DNA of 64,000 bases from Hyphomonadaceae bacterium (GTDB lineage: Bacteria; Pseudomonadota; Alphaproteobacteria; Caulobacterales; Maricaulaceae), in assembly GCA_013001295.1 (NCBI GenBank), contig JABDMW010000050.1, positions 1-64,000 of the forward strand. Reading direction: 5' to 3'. Numbering within the stretch: position 1 is the stretch's first letter; each line of letters starts with the position of its first letter. Positions 18,041 through 26,730 of this stretch are shown one piece after another. The notes below the pieces were generated by a model. It worked only from the letters and a program-made list of their open reading frames with translations, searched no databases and had not been told where the DNA came from. The translations under genes were made by a program, and so were the position numbers.

Positions 18041-18818
18041 GTTTTGAATTATACCCCGGCAAGTGCAGCCCCCCGTCTACATTGATCAACTCGCCCGTGA
18101 CATAACTCGACATTTCACTGCAGAGAAAAACAACGACCGGGGCGATATCTTTTTCGGGATCGCCATTGCGGCACAATGGTTTGCGGGCAGCAGCGGCTTC
18201 GGCAAATCCGGGGTTTTCTCGGGCTAATTTATGAAACACATTCCCCATAGCCGCCGGCGCGATGGCGTTGACGTTAATATTGAACCGCCCCCATTCCATT
18301 GCCGCGCTTTTCGTCAGACCCAGAATAGCTGACTTGGTAATATTATAATCCGCATGGTTCCAGGCCGCGACCTGCGCATCAATAGAGTAAAAGTTGACAA
18401 CTTTACCGCCGCCGCGCGCTTTCATGCTTTCCAGCGAGGCTTTCATTGCCCAAAAATTTGCCCAAACTCCGGAGCGTATTGTACTGTCCAACATAGCGTC
18501 GGTTTTTTCTTCCAGACCGACATTCTCGGTCAAGGAAAAGGCGTTATTTACAAGAATATCAATGCCGCCAAATGCCTTGATCGTCGTGGCGACAGCGCCC
18601 TCGACCTGATCTTTCTCGCGGACATCAACATTGATGTATCGGGCTTCCCCGCCCAGTTCATCAGTGAGTTCCTTCAATGTGCTCTTCCCGAAATCATCAT
18701 TAATTTCAGCAATGACGACTTTGGCGCCCTCATTGATGAAACGCCGTGCAATCCCGCGGCCAATACCACCGCCGCCGCCTGTAATCAGCGCAACTTTTCC
18801 CTCAAGTAATCCCATCAA
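18030..18818 (-). CDS. Short-chain dehydrogenase/reductase
   Basis: This 262-residue classical SDR has the TGGGGGIG cofactor loop, NNA core, a YSID serine region, an intact YNITK catalytic pair and a C-terminal NVDGG. It is the last gene of a minus-strand operon of ferredoxin, SDR, extradiol dioxygenase and this SDR, with 6 bases between it and the dioxygenase. A dihydrodiol or alcohol dehydrogenase step beside the extradiol dioxygenase is likely. Confidence 0.88.
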   Translation of the reverse strand: MMGLLEGKVALITGGGGGIGRGIARRFINEGAKVVIAEINDDFGKSTLKELTDELGGEARYINVDVREKDQVEGAVATTIKAFGGIDILVNNAFSLTENVGLEEKTDAMLDSTIRSGVWANFWAMKASLESMKARGGGKVVNFYSIDAQVAAWNHADYNITKSAILGLTKSAAMEWGRFNINVNAIAPAAMGNVFHKLARENPGFAEAAAARKPLCRNGDPEKDIAPVVVFLCSEMSSYVTGELINVDGGLHLPGYNSKPTS

Positions 18819-18824
18819 GTTTCC

Positions 18825-19748
18825 CTATGCGTCGTATTTCGCCATTTCTTCGACGGTCATCACACTTGGGCCCAAGATCGGCCCGACCAGCTCATGGCCC
18901 CAAATCGACAGTTTTTCCGGATTCAATTCAAAAGGATCCCCCGGCCAAGGCTCGTGTTCGGCAATGGTTTCTACCGCCCAGCCGGTAGGTGCGAAGTGAT
19001 AAAACGATAAATGCGGATCCTGCGTATGCTGGCCCAATGTCATCATCAACTGCAGCTGGTTTTTCTTCACCAGGTCGTATGTTTCGCCAACATCACGGAT
19101 ATTGTTGACGAATATTCCAATGTGCTGCAGACCAATGCGTCCCGGCGCAAATCCATATCCCACATCATGGCTGGTTTTGTCATTGTGACGTGACCTATAA
19201 AAGCCGGTTTTACCTTTGCCCGCGCCCCAACCATACCAGCGCATGCCCATTACGTTTTGCATGAAACTATCGATACTATCAAAATCCGGCGTCATTAAAA
19301 CCGCATGGCAAAACCCGCGGGCTTCCGTGCAAAACCCTGTGTGGGGCCTACCCGGAGTAAATGTGCCTGGATCGAATTTTTGACCATAAAAAATTTCATG
19401 TTGGTAGCCGACCGGGTCTTTGAACCGCAAAACATTGCGCACACCGCGTTTTTCAATCAATTCTTCATCGCCCATTTCAAATGGAACTTTGTTATCTTCC
19501 AAGATTTGCGCGGCATCCTCGAAAGCTTGGCGCCCAATAGCCTCCCAACCCATATAGGCCATACGGTCGACTTTTCCCTTATGTAGAGCAATGCGGTAGC
19601 GCCGGTCATCCATCCGCATATAGACGCTGTCTTTGTCACCTTCTGGATTTTTACCTATCTGCATCCCGAGCGTGTTCGGGCCGTAATCAAGCCAAGCTTT
19701 CGGATCTGCTGACTCAAATCCAATATATCCAATTCCCCGTAAATCCAT
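18825..19748 (-). CDS. Type I extradiol dioxygenase (VOC family, BphC-like)
   Basis: The 307-residue protein has two VOC domain pairs. The iron ligands match the BphC family in order and spacing: His148 (GFCHAV), His209 (LQHIG) and Glu260 (GWAVE). Second-sphere His194, His241 and Tyr250 are also in place. Such enzymes open catechol-type rings next to the hydroxyl pair using Fe(II) and O2. The gene lies between two SDR genes and downstream of a ferredoxin, so the pathway very likely includes a catecholic or similar enediol intermediate. The specific ring is unknown. Confidence 0.92.
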   Translation of the reverse strand: MDLRGIGYIGFESADPKAWLDYGPNTLGMQIGKNPEGDKDSVYMRMDDRRYRIALHKGKVDRMAYMGWEAIGRQAFEDAAQILEDNKVPFEMGDEELIEKRGVRNVLRFKDPVGYQHEIFYGQKFDPGTFTPGRPHTGFCTEARGFCHAVLMTPDFDSIDSFMQNVMGMRWYGWGAGKGKTGFYRSRHNDKTSHDVGYGFAPGRIGLQHIGIFVNNIRDVGETYDLVKKNQLQLMMTLGQHTQDPHLSFYHFAPTGWAVETIAEHEPWPGDPFELNPEKLSIWGHELVGPILGPSVMTVEEMAKYDA

Positions 19749-19770
19749 CTCTTGCTCCTGTTTTCTAATT

Positions 19771-20529
19771 CTATCCGGCCGTCATGCCGCCGTCGATCAC
19801 CAAATCCGATCCGGTCCAGTAAGATGCGGCATCGGAAGCAGCGAACATCATAATGGAAACGATATCGTCCGGTTGCCCTGCCCGGCCCAACGGTATGCCC
19901 TGTTCCAGCATTCCGCGTATCTTTGGATCAGCTAACATCGGCGCGGTGCCCGGCGTCATAACAACACCCGGACTAATACTGACCGCGCGGACATTGTGTG
20001 CCGCGCCTTCAAGCGCGAGTTGCCGCGTCAAAGCTAATATAGCACCTTTTGTAGCCGTATGTGCTGTATTGCCTGCAGCTTTGGAACCGTGATGGGCGGC
20101 GACAGACGCGATATTGATAATCACGCCACCATTTTTCTTCAAAAACGGCCAGGAAAATTTGCTCGTATAGAACAAGCTGTCGAGCTCATTGCGGATGGTA
20201 TATTGCCAGTCCTCAATACTGATTGTGTCCATAGGCATAAATCGCGCCGCTGATGCATTGTTGATCAAGACATCGATATTGCCGGTTTGAGCTGCCGCCC
20301 CACTTACCCACTTTTCAACCGCGTCGGGATCACCGAGATCAACCGTCGATCCCACCATCTCATACCCCTCGGCTTTGAGCGTTTCGACGGTAGCCTGATT
20401 GGTTTCTTCATTGATATCGCACCCGTATACACGCGCACCGGCTTTTGCGAATTGATAAGCCGCCTCTCCGCCCAGGCCACCTCCGGTACCGGTTATTAAA
20501 ACCGTTTTTTTAGCGAATCGCGACATCAA
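19771..20529 (-). CDS. SDR-family protein with His in place of catalytic Tyr
   Basis: This 252-residue SDR has an N-terminal TGTGGGLG loop, a Cys-Asp after strand 2, an INNAS core and an IASVA serine region. The catalytic motif reads HTATK, with His instead of Tyr and the Lys kept. The helix that follows (GAILALTRQLALEGA) is typical of a known SDR branch with this change. It is the second gene of the ferredoxin-SDR-dioxygenase-SDR operon. Catalysis is possible, but the mechanism would be non-standard. Confidence 0.83.
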   Translation of the reverse strand: MMSRFAKKTVLITGTGGGLGGEAAYQFAKAGARVYGCDINEETNQATVETLKAEGYEMVGSTVDLGDPDAVEKWVSGAAAQTGNIDVLINNASAARFMPMDTISIEDWQYTIRNELDSLFYTSKFSWPFLKKNGGVIINIASVAAHHGSKAAGNTAHTATKGAILALTRQLALEGAAHNVRAVSISPGVVMTPGTAPMLADPKIRGMLEQGIPLGRAGQPDDIVSIMMFAASDAASYWTGSDLVIDGGMTAG

Positions 20530-20545
20530 TTTTCTTGCGCCGTCA

Positions 20546-20776
20546 TCAATTTTCTATTTTTTCAAGTTTTATGACCATCTGCGGACAGGCGTAGGCCGCC
20601 TCGTTCGCCTTATCGAATAAATCAGAGCCAACTTCGCCCTTCAACAAGACAACTATACCGTCCTCGTCGAGACCAAAAACTTCGGGACATTCTTCGACGC
20701 AAACCCCGTAACCACAGCATAAACTACGGTCTATCGTAACTTTATGGGAATTCGCCGATTGCTTTTGTTCGCTCAT
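20546..20776 (-). CDS. [3Fe-4S]-type ferredoxin, probable P450 electron donor
   Basis: This 76-residue acidic protein has Cys19, Cys25 and Cys29 in a CxxYxxCxxxCP arrangement, plus a late CP near residue 63. It also has the PEVFGLDEDG segment shared by ferredoxins of actinobacterial and sphingomonad P450s. The Tyr at the usual fourth-cysteine place indicates a [3Fe-4S] cluster. It would pass electrons from a reductase to one of the two P450s. It is the first gene of its operon and divergent from the Rieske oxygenase gene. No ferredoxin reductase is in the window. Confidence 0.9.
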   Translation of the reverse strand: MSEQKQSANSHKVTIDRSLCCGYGVCVEECPEVFGLDEDGIVVLLKGEVGSDLFDKANEAAYACPQMVIKLEKIEN

Positions 20777-20850
20777 ATGGTTTGCCTTAATAAAATTGAA
20801 AATCGTTGATTTTTCTTTTTTGCATCATTGCATTTTTCATACACTTATGC

Positions 20851-20868
20851 AAATATTGTTCAATATTT
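20851..20868. promoter_or_regulatory. Inverted repeat in the ferredoxin/Rieske promoter region
   Basis: AAATATTG-TT-CAATATTT is a perfect 8-bp-arm inverted repeat in the divergent region between the ferredoxin gene (start 20776) and the Rieske alpha gene (start 20912). A regulator site is plausible; the regulator is unknown. Confidence 0.4.
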
Positions 20869-20911
20869 ATTTTTTGCTAATTGCAGCCCGCACCGGGAAA
20901 AGAGGTAAAAC

Positions 20912-22303
20912 ATGTTAAAAACGCTACCGAAATCACCAAAGCACAAATCGCCTGTCCTGCCGGACGGCACATCGATTGATGATTTGATCAATGTTGACAT
21001 GCGCGAGGTCCAATTAAGGGTGATGGCGGATAAAGATCTTTATGATCTAGAGATGGAAAAAATATTCTCCAAAACCTGGGTTTTACTGGGCCATGAAAGC
21101 GAAATTCCCAACGAATTTGACTATATGGTTCGCGAAATGGGCGCTGATCAGGTCATTGTTACGCGGGGAAAAGGCGACGAGGTCAACGTCCTCCTGAATG
21201 TGTGCCCTCATCGCGGAATGCGGGTATGTACAGCGGAGGCAGGAAACAAACGCACCCATAAATGCATTTATCATGGCTGGGCCTTTAAAACCAATGGTGA
21301 CTTTTTGGGCTCCCCTGTCGCGAAAGAGCAGATGCACGGCGATATGCGTCCAAAATCTGAATTGGGCCTGACGAAAGCAAATGTTAAAGTCTACGGTGGT
21401 TTGATTTTCGCTAATTTCGACGCTGATGGGCAAACCTTCGAAGAGTATCTGGGCGATATGAAATGGTATTACGACATGCTGTTTTGCCGAACCGACAACG
21501 GTCTTGAAGCGCTCGGCCCGCCCCAGCGTTTCATTATCAATGCTAATTGGAAAGCGGCGTCCGAACAGGCGGCAGCAGACGGGTATCATACAATTACACT
21601 GCACCAATGGCTCGGTGAATTTGGCGGGTTCAATGAAGGTGATATTGAAGCTTCAATGATGGGTGTCGAAGTTACATCACGCACCGGACACGCTTTGCGA
21701 TGCCAACCTGTTGCTAACAAATTTAAAAAACTGGCTGCCGGATTTGATTCGATGACACTGGAAGAAAAGCTCGAACTCCTGCCGCCGCCCGGCGTGACAA
21801 AGGAAATGCTGCCGCAACTCAAAAATCATCTGGATCCTGAACAACTGGCTTTGCTGGTTGATCAACCTCCGCAGGTCGGCGGTATGTTCCCGAATATTCT
21901 GATCGCCTTCATATATGCCCCGCAACCTGACGGAACCATTTTAGGTCTGACCTCATTGCATTCCTATACGCCACGCGGCCCGGATAAATTGGAATTTACG
22001 AACTGGATATTTGCCGAAAAAGATGCGCCACAGGAAATGAAGGACCGCATTCGCAAGGTAACGACCGGCATGCTTGGCACGTCAGGCATGATTGAGCAGG
22101 ATGATTCTGATACCTGGCCACATATGACCCGCAATGCTAAAGGTCCAATGGGGAAAAATGTGACACTCAAATATCAGGCGATTAACAGCCTGCCACGTCC
22201 CAAAGACTGGCCGGGCCCCGCCGAAGCTTATGACGGTTTCACCAAGGATGACACCCAGTGGAATTGGTGGCTGCGTTGGTACGACATGATGACCGCAGAA
22301 TAG
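20912..22303 (+). CDS. Rieske non-heme iron oxygenase, alpha subunit
   Basis: This 463-residue catalytic subunit has the Rieske [2Fe-2S] ligands Cys98-x-His100 and Cys118-x2-His121. The mononuclear iron site is Asp223-x2-His226-x4-His231, followed by an EQDD motif near residue 395 that supplies the carboxylate. It hydroxylates an aromatic or related ring with O2, with electrons arriving through a ferredoxin. AGAGG precedes the ATG, and the beta subunit gene follows. No dedicated reductase is next to it. Confidence 0.95.
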   Translation: MLKTLPKSPKHKSPVLPDGTSIDDLINVDMREVQLRVMADKDLYDLEMEKIFSKTWVLLGHESEIPNEFDYMVREMGADQVIVTRGKGDEVNVLLNVCPHRGMRVCTAEAGNKRTHKCIYHGWAFKTNGDFLGSPVAKEQMHGDMRPKSELGLTKANVKVYGGLIFANFDADGQTFEEYLGDMKWYYDMLFCRTDNGLEALGPPQRFIINANWKAASEQAAADGYHTITLHQWLGEFGGFNEGDIEASMMGVEVTSRTGHALRCQPVANKFKKLAAGFDSMTLEEKLELLPPPGVTKEMLPQLKNHLDPEQLALLVDQPPQVGGMFPNILIAFIYAPQPDGTILGLTSLHSYTPRGPDKLEFTNWIFAEKDAPQEMKDRIRKVTTGMLGTSGMIEQDDSDTWPHMTRNAKGPMGKNVTLKYQAINSLPRPKDWPGPAEAYDGFTKDDTQWNWWLRWYDMMTAE

Positions 22304-22352
22304 ATTTTGAAGTTTTCAAGATTGTGCATTTCATATTTTCCGGAGAGTCTCC

Positions 22353-22910
22353 ATGACTGCAAATACAAAACCAATCGCTGCGAATAAAGAAAAGCGGATC
22401 CCTGTCGGGTCCGAAACGTATAATCGAATTACCGAAGCTTTATATGAAGAAGCGATGTGGCTTGATGAAATGCGCCTGGAAGAATGGGGGGATTTTCTAG
22501 CACCGGACTTGATATATCGTGCGCCGTTAAGGCTGTCGCGCCAGCGGGATGAACAAGCAGCGAGCATCGTCCATACCATGAACCATTATGACGAGGACTA
22601 TGGAACCTTAATGGGGCGTATCGCGCGCCTGACTCAAACCAAATCCGCCTGGGCCGAAGATCCGCCTTCACGTACCCGGCACTTTGTTTCCAACATATTG
22701 GTACGCGAAACAGGCAAGACCGATGAGTACGCTGTGAAAAGCAACGGCCTGTTAACCCGAAACCGCTTCGAAGAAGATCATATGCAAGTCATCAGCTATG
22801 TGCGGAATGATATTTTGCGGGACGTTAACGGTAGCCTGAAACTCGCGAAGCGCGAGATCGTCTTTGATATGGCTGTGCTCGGCACGCAAAACCTGTCGAT
22901 TTTCCTCTAA
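22353..22910 (+). CDS. Ring-hydroxylating dioxygenase beta subunit
   Basis: The 185-residue protein has the NTF2-like fold of oxygenase beta subunits: an acidic N-terminal helix (ALYEEAMWLDEMRLEEW), an RTRHFVSNILV strand and a final REIVFDMAVLGTQNLSIFL strand. It follows the alpha subunit gene by 49 bases and forms the structural alpha3beta3 partner. Length and position are standard for the family. Confidence 0.9.
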   Translation: MTANTKPIAANKEKRIPVGSETYNRITEALYEEAMWLDEMRLEEWGDFLAPDLIYRAPLRLSRQRDEQAASIVHTMNHYDEDYGTLMGRIARLTQTKSAWAEDPPSRTRHFVSNILVRETGKTDEYAVKSNGLLTRNRFEEDHMQVISYVRNDILRDVNGSLKLAKREIVFDMAVLGTQNLSIFL

Positions 22911-22925
22911 CAAAAAGTTTTCGCT

Positions 22926-23831
22926 ATGACAGTACCCAATGATGCAATGGTCACCGTTGCCGGTGCCGGTTTAATGGGCACGGGCATCGCCCACGCTTTC
23001 GCGGTTGCAGGCTTTAAGACCTGTCTTTTTGACATTAATGCCGAGCAAATTGAAAAAGCCAAGACGTCGATTAAAAAGACATTGGACGGAGGCGTTCGTC
23101 TGGGCAAGCTAGAGCAATCGGCGGCAGACGCTGCCCTTAAGAAGCTGAGCTTCAAAACCAAGATAGCAGACGCGGCTCAAGACGCCGATTTGTTTATCGA
23201 GACCGTGTCAGAAAACCTTGCGATTAAACATGCGGTCTTAAAAGACGCCGACACATACATTAAAAAGGACGGGCTGATCGGGACGAACACATCGGCGCTA
23301 TCCGTCACGGAAATCGCCACAGCGTGTGAAAACCCGTCCCGCGTGATCGGCATGCACTTTTTCAATCCGGTTCATAAAATGAAGCTGGTAGAAATCGTCC
23401 TGGGTATTGCCACATCGGAGGCAACACTGGCGACAACCCGTGCCTTTTGCGATCAGATCGGGAAAACATCAATCGTCGTCAATGAATCACCGGGTCTGAC
23501 TACCAGCCGTATGTCAGCGATGATGGGCAATGAAGCCATGTGGATGCTGCAGGAAGGTACAGCTTCAGCCGAAGATATCGATACAGCCTTGCGCATGGGG
23601 TTTAATCATCCGATGGGACCTTTGGAACTCGGCGACATGACAGGGTGGGACACACGATTGGCCGTCTTGAAATATCTGCATTCTACACTGGGCGAGAAGT
23701 TCCGCCCCTGCCCGTTGATCATAAAAATGGTCGCGGCCGGACGTCACGGGCGCAAAACCGGGCATGGGGTTTACGAATATAAGGACGGTCAGAAGGTCCC
23801 GGGTTCGGGCCTTAAAGCAAGCATGATATGA
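22926..23831 (+). CDS. 3-hydroxyacyl-CoA dehydrogenase
   Basis: This 301-residue single-function enzyme has the NAD-binding GAGLMGTG at about residues 13-20, the Asp after strand 2 (FDIN), NTSALSVTEIA, and the catalytic HFFNPV histidine. The C-terminal helical domain has the NHPMGPLELGD motif. It oxidises 3-hydroxyacyl-CoA to 3-ketoacyl-CoA in a beta-oxidation-like sequence. Its stop overlaps the thiolase start by four bases (ATGA), so the two are translationally coupled. Confidence 0.93.
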   Translation: MTVPNDAMVTVAGAGLMGTGIAHAFAVAGFKTCLFDINAEQIEKAKTSIKKTLDGGVRLGKLEQSAADAALKKLSFKTKIADAAQDADLFIETVSENLAIKHAVLKDADTYIKKDGLIGTNTSALSVTEIATACENPSRVIGMHFFNPVHKMKLVEIVLGIATSEATLATTRAFCDQIGKTSIVVNESPGLTTSRMSAMMGNEAMWMLQEGTASAEDIDTALRMGFNHPMGPLELGDMTGWDTRLAVLKYLHSTLGEKFRPCPLIIKMVAAGRHGRKTGHGVYEYKDGQKVPGSGLKASMI

Positions 23832-25015
23832 GCGGTTTGAACGACAACGACCTATATATCGTTGAGGCTTTACGCACACCAACGGGCCGGTTTCGTGGCT
23901 CGTTTTCCGGTGTCCGCGCTGATCACCTCGGGGCCGTAGTGCTTCAGGGCTTGATTGAAAAATCGGGTCTGGATGTTGAAGCCGTCGGAGATGTGATCTT
24001 TGGCAATGTCACGCAAGTCGGTGAGCAATCGGCAAATATTGCCCGCACCTCTCTGTTGTCAGCGGGATGGCCGGAGACTATTCCCGGCCTGACGATTGAC
24101 CGCAAATGCGGCTCCGGCGAGGAAGCTGTTCACATAGCGGCGGGATTGATCGCGGCCGGGGTACACGACGTGGTCATAGCCGGTGGAGCGGAGAATATGA
24201 CGCGCGTCACCATGGGAAGTAATCGCTCACTAATGGGTGACGCCTTCGGGGAAAAATTGCTGTCACGGTTCGAGATGGTTTCGCAGGGTGAAGCGGCCGA
24301 ACGTATCGCCGACAAATGGAATTTCTCAAGGGAAGACCTCGATCACTTTGCCGCTGAAAGCCAGGCCCGCGCTGCAAATGCGCGCGAAGCGGGGCGGTTT
24401 GATAGGGAAATCATTCCAGTCTCTGTGGCCGACTGGCTGGACGACGAGTTTGACTATGAAGGCAGCGATGTGTTGGCACAGGACGAAACCATTCGGCCCG
24501 GCACATCTGTTGAAAAACTCGGAACGCTGAAGACACCATTCCGGGAGCACGGAAAAATCAGTGCCGGCAATGCCTCACAGATCTCCGACGGCGCAGCGGC
24601 ACTCCTTTTGATGTCCGGCGCAGCGCTTCATAAATATGGTTTGAAGCCACGCGCCCGCTTGCGCGCAATGACAACTGTCGGTTCAGACCCGACCCTGATG
24701 TTGACCGGTCCGATCGCCGCCACGCAAAAGGTATTGGAAAAAGCTGGTTTATCTAAAGCCGAAATTGATTTGTTTGAAGTCAATGAAGCCTTCGCACCCG
24801 TGCCAATGATCTGGATGAAAGAGCACGGGGTTTCGCATGAAAAGCTTAATGTCAATGGCGGCGCCATAGCGCTTGGCCATCCATTGGGTGCCAGCGGTGC
24901 GCGCATCATGACGACATTGCTGCATGAACTGGAACGTGCAGATAAGACGCTTGGGCTTCAATCCATATGCTGCGCCGGCGGCATGGCCACGGCCACAATC
25001 ATCGAACGAGTTTAG
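23828..25015 (+). CDS. Thiolase (acetyl-CoA acyltransferase)
   Basis: This 395-residue thiolase has nucleophile Cys94 (DRKCGSG), the NEAFAPV motif, the GGAIALGHPLGASGAR histidine block and the late CCAGG cysteine block. It cleaves a 3-ketoacyl-CoA with CoA to release acetyl-CoA or a related unit. It is the last gene of the Rieske-HAD-thiolase operon and overlaps the convergent CoA ligase gene by four bases. Confidence 0.93.
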   Translation: MSGLNDNDLYIVEALRTPTGRFRGSFSGVRADHLGAVVLQGLIEKSGLDVEAVGDVIFGNVTQVGEQSANIARTSLLSAGWPETIPGLTIDRKCGSGEEAVHIAAGLIAAGVHDVVIAGGAENMTRVTMGSNRSLMGDAFGEKLLSRFEMVSQGEAAERIADKWNFSREDLDHFAAESQARAANAREAGRFDREIIPVSVADWLDDEFDYEGSDVLAQDETIRPGTSVEKLGTLKTPFREHGKISAGNASQISDGAAALLLMSGAALHKYGLKPRARLRAMTTVGSDPTLMLTGPIAATQKVLEKAGLSKAEIDLFEVNEAFAPVPMIWMKEHGVSHEKLNVNGGAIALGHPLGASGARIMTTLLHELERADKTLGLQSICCAGGMATATIIERV

Positions 25016-26631
25016 CGTTTCGTCAATTTAACGTCCGACTTTTCCATGTCCCAGGTCGAGTCGGTGACGCCCTCTTCCCTGAGTTGATATTTCAACACCC
25101 GTCCTTGCGGATTGGTTGGAAATTCCTCGCGGAATTCGATATAGCGCGGTACTGCATAATAAGGCACCCGTTCTGCCGCCCATAGGCAAAGCTCTTTTTC
25201 ATCAACGCTTTGACCGGGCTTCAAGATCGCGGTCAGTTTAACATCGTCTTCAATAATTTCAGACGGCACAGCGTGGATCGCGACGTTTTCAATCGCCGGA
25301 TGTTCTAGAAATGTCTGTTCCAGTTCAAAACTGGATATGTTTTCCCCCCGGCGGCGCAAATAGTCTTTCTTGCGGTCAACAAAGTAGAAGAAACCATCCT
25401 CATCGAACCGACCGATATCACCGGAATGCAGCCACATATTGCGCATGATCTTCATGGTGGCTTCCGGACGTTTCCAATACCCTTGAAACATAATGTTTGG
25501 CTGCAGGGGCCGAATGATGATCTCACCGGATTGTCCAACTGATACCTCGACGTCCTCATCATCGACAATGCGCACATCGAATTGCGGCGATATTTTCCCC
25601 GAAGACCCCGGGGCCGTATATTCCCCGGCTGCAATCGTCGTGACGACGGCCGCTTCCGTAAGACCATAGCCATTAGACCCGACTTGTTTAGCCCCGAACC
25701 GGGTTCGCCAGGTGTTCTTCATCTCTTCCGAAAACGGATTCCCGCGCACCGTATGAATCTGTCCCTTGCAGCGCAACATCGCGTCATTGTCGTCAGCATT
25801 TGCCAATAAATTACCCATGGCGCCTAAAATGGATATTGCCGTCGCCCCGCTTTTTTCGATTGCCGGCCAAAATCCGGATACAGAGAACCGTGGCGAATAA
25901 GAAATCGTACCGCCCATGAGGATCGTCGAGATAAACCCTGTTGAGAGGGCGTTCAGATGGAACAACGGCAAAGGCGTCCACATAATATCGTCATGCGTGG
26001 TCGGCGCTGCATTTAATTGCTGCCGGGCCAGATTACACATATAATTATAACTGAGCATGCAGCCCTTGGACGGGCCGGTCGTCCCCGATGTGTATATCAA
26101 GGCAGCCAAATCGGCCGGACGGGGCTTGATTTCAATCGGGGTCTCGTCCTCTCCCGAATGATCAGAGAGCGGCATGATACTCAGTCCGCTTTTTTTTGTC
26201 GATTCATCGCCGCCACGAACCAGAACGGTTTTTAAATCGGGAAGATCGCCAGAGATTGCGTTGATCCGCTCCAAATAGTCTGCCTCACATATGGCCAGAT
26301 TTGCGCCCGCATCACTAATCTGATGACGCAGAAAGCCGCCGCGTAGTGCCGTGTTTAGAGGTACACTGACCGCACATAGTTTGTTGACAGCCAACCATGT
26401 CACGATCGCCTGCACATTATTGTCGAGCATTGAGACAACTGTGTCGCCTGCGCTGACGCCTAATGCTGCGAGTGCATGGGCGAAGCGCGTCGTTATCAAA
26501 TCTATTTCTGCGTAGGAGTATGTTTCCCCGGAAAAATCCAGCACAGTTTTATCGGGATATGCTGCAACCGCCCGCGCGAGAGCATCGATCACTGTATCCT
26601 GCTCTCCTAAGCTCCATCCGGGCTCTGCCAT
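25012..26631 (-). CDS. AMP-forming acyl/aryl-CoA ligase
   Basis: This 539-residue ANL-superfamily enzyme has the phosphate loop YTSGTTGPSKG (180-190), the GYGLTEA motif, and HSGDIGRFDEDGFFYFVDRKKD. A late Lys in QGRVLKYQL is the likely adenylation lysine. It activates a carboxylic acid to its CoA thioester with ATP. It is transcribed alone and divergently from the DUF2889 and acyl-CoA dehydrogenase operon, so it probably supplies that operon's CoA substrates. The acid is unknown. Confidence 0.92.
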   Translation of the reverse strand: MAEPGWSLGEQDTVIDALARAVAAYPDKTVLDFSGETYSYAEIDLITTRFAHALAALGVSAGDTVVSMLDNNVQAIVTWLAVNKLCAVSVPLNTALRGGFLRHQISDAGANLAICEADYLERINAISGDLPDLKTVLVRGGDESTKKSGLSIMPLSDHSGEDETPIEIKPRPADLAALIYTSGTTGPSKGCMLSYNYMCNLARQQLNAAPTTHDDIMWTPLPLFHLNALSTGFISTILMGGTISYSPRFSVSGFWPAIEKSGATAISILGAMGNLLANADDNDAMLRCKGQIHTVRGNPFSEEMKNTWRTRFGAKQVGSNGYGLTEAAVVTTIAAGEYTAPGSSGKISPQFDVRIVDDEDVEVSVGQSGEIIIRPLQPNIMFQGYWKRPEATMKIMRNMWLHSGDIGRFDEDGFFYFVDRKKDYLRRRGENISSFELEQTFLEHPAIENVAIHAVPSEIIEDDVKLTAILKPGQSVDEKELCLWAAERVPYYAVPRYIEFREEFPTNPQGRVLKYQLREEGVTDSTWDMEKSDVKLTKR

Positions 26632-26670
26632 CGCACTTCCTTGTTGTTATCGGCAAAATTATTTTATATA

Positions 26671-26700
26671 CATTTTTTCAAAATGTGTTTAATTAATTAA
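26671..26700 (+). promoter_or_regulatory. AT-rich box between ligase and DUF2889 operon (copy 4)
   Basis: CATTTT-TTC-AAAATG is a perfect 6-bp-arm inverted repeat, followed by TGTTTAATTAATTAA. It is nearly the same as the box at 1353 and sits in the divergent promoter region of the CoA ligase and beta-oxidation operons. Confidence 0.4.
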
Positions 26701-26730
26701 GCGCCATTGCCAAAAGAAACAAGGAAAAAA

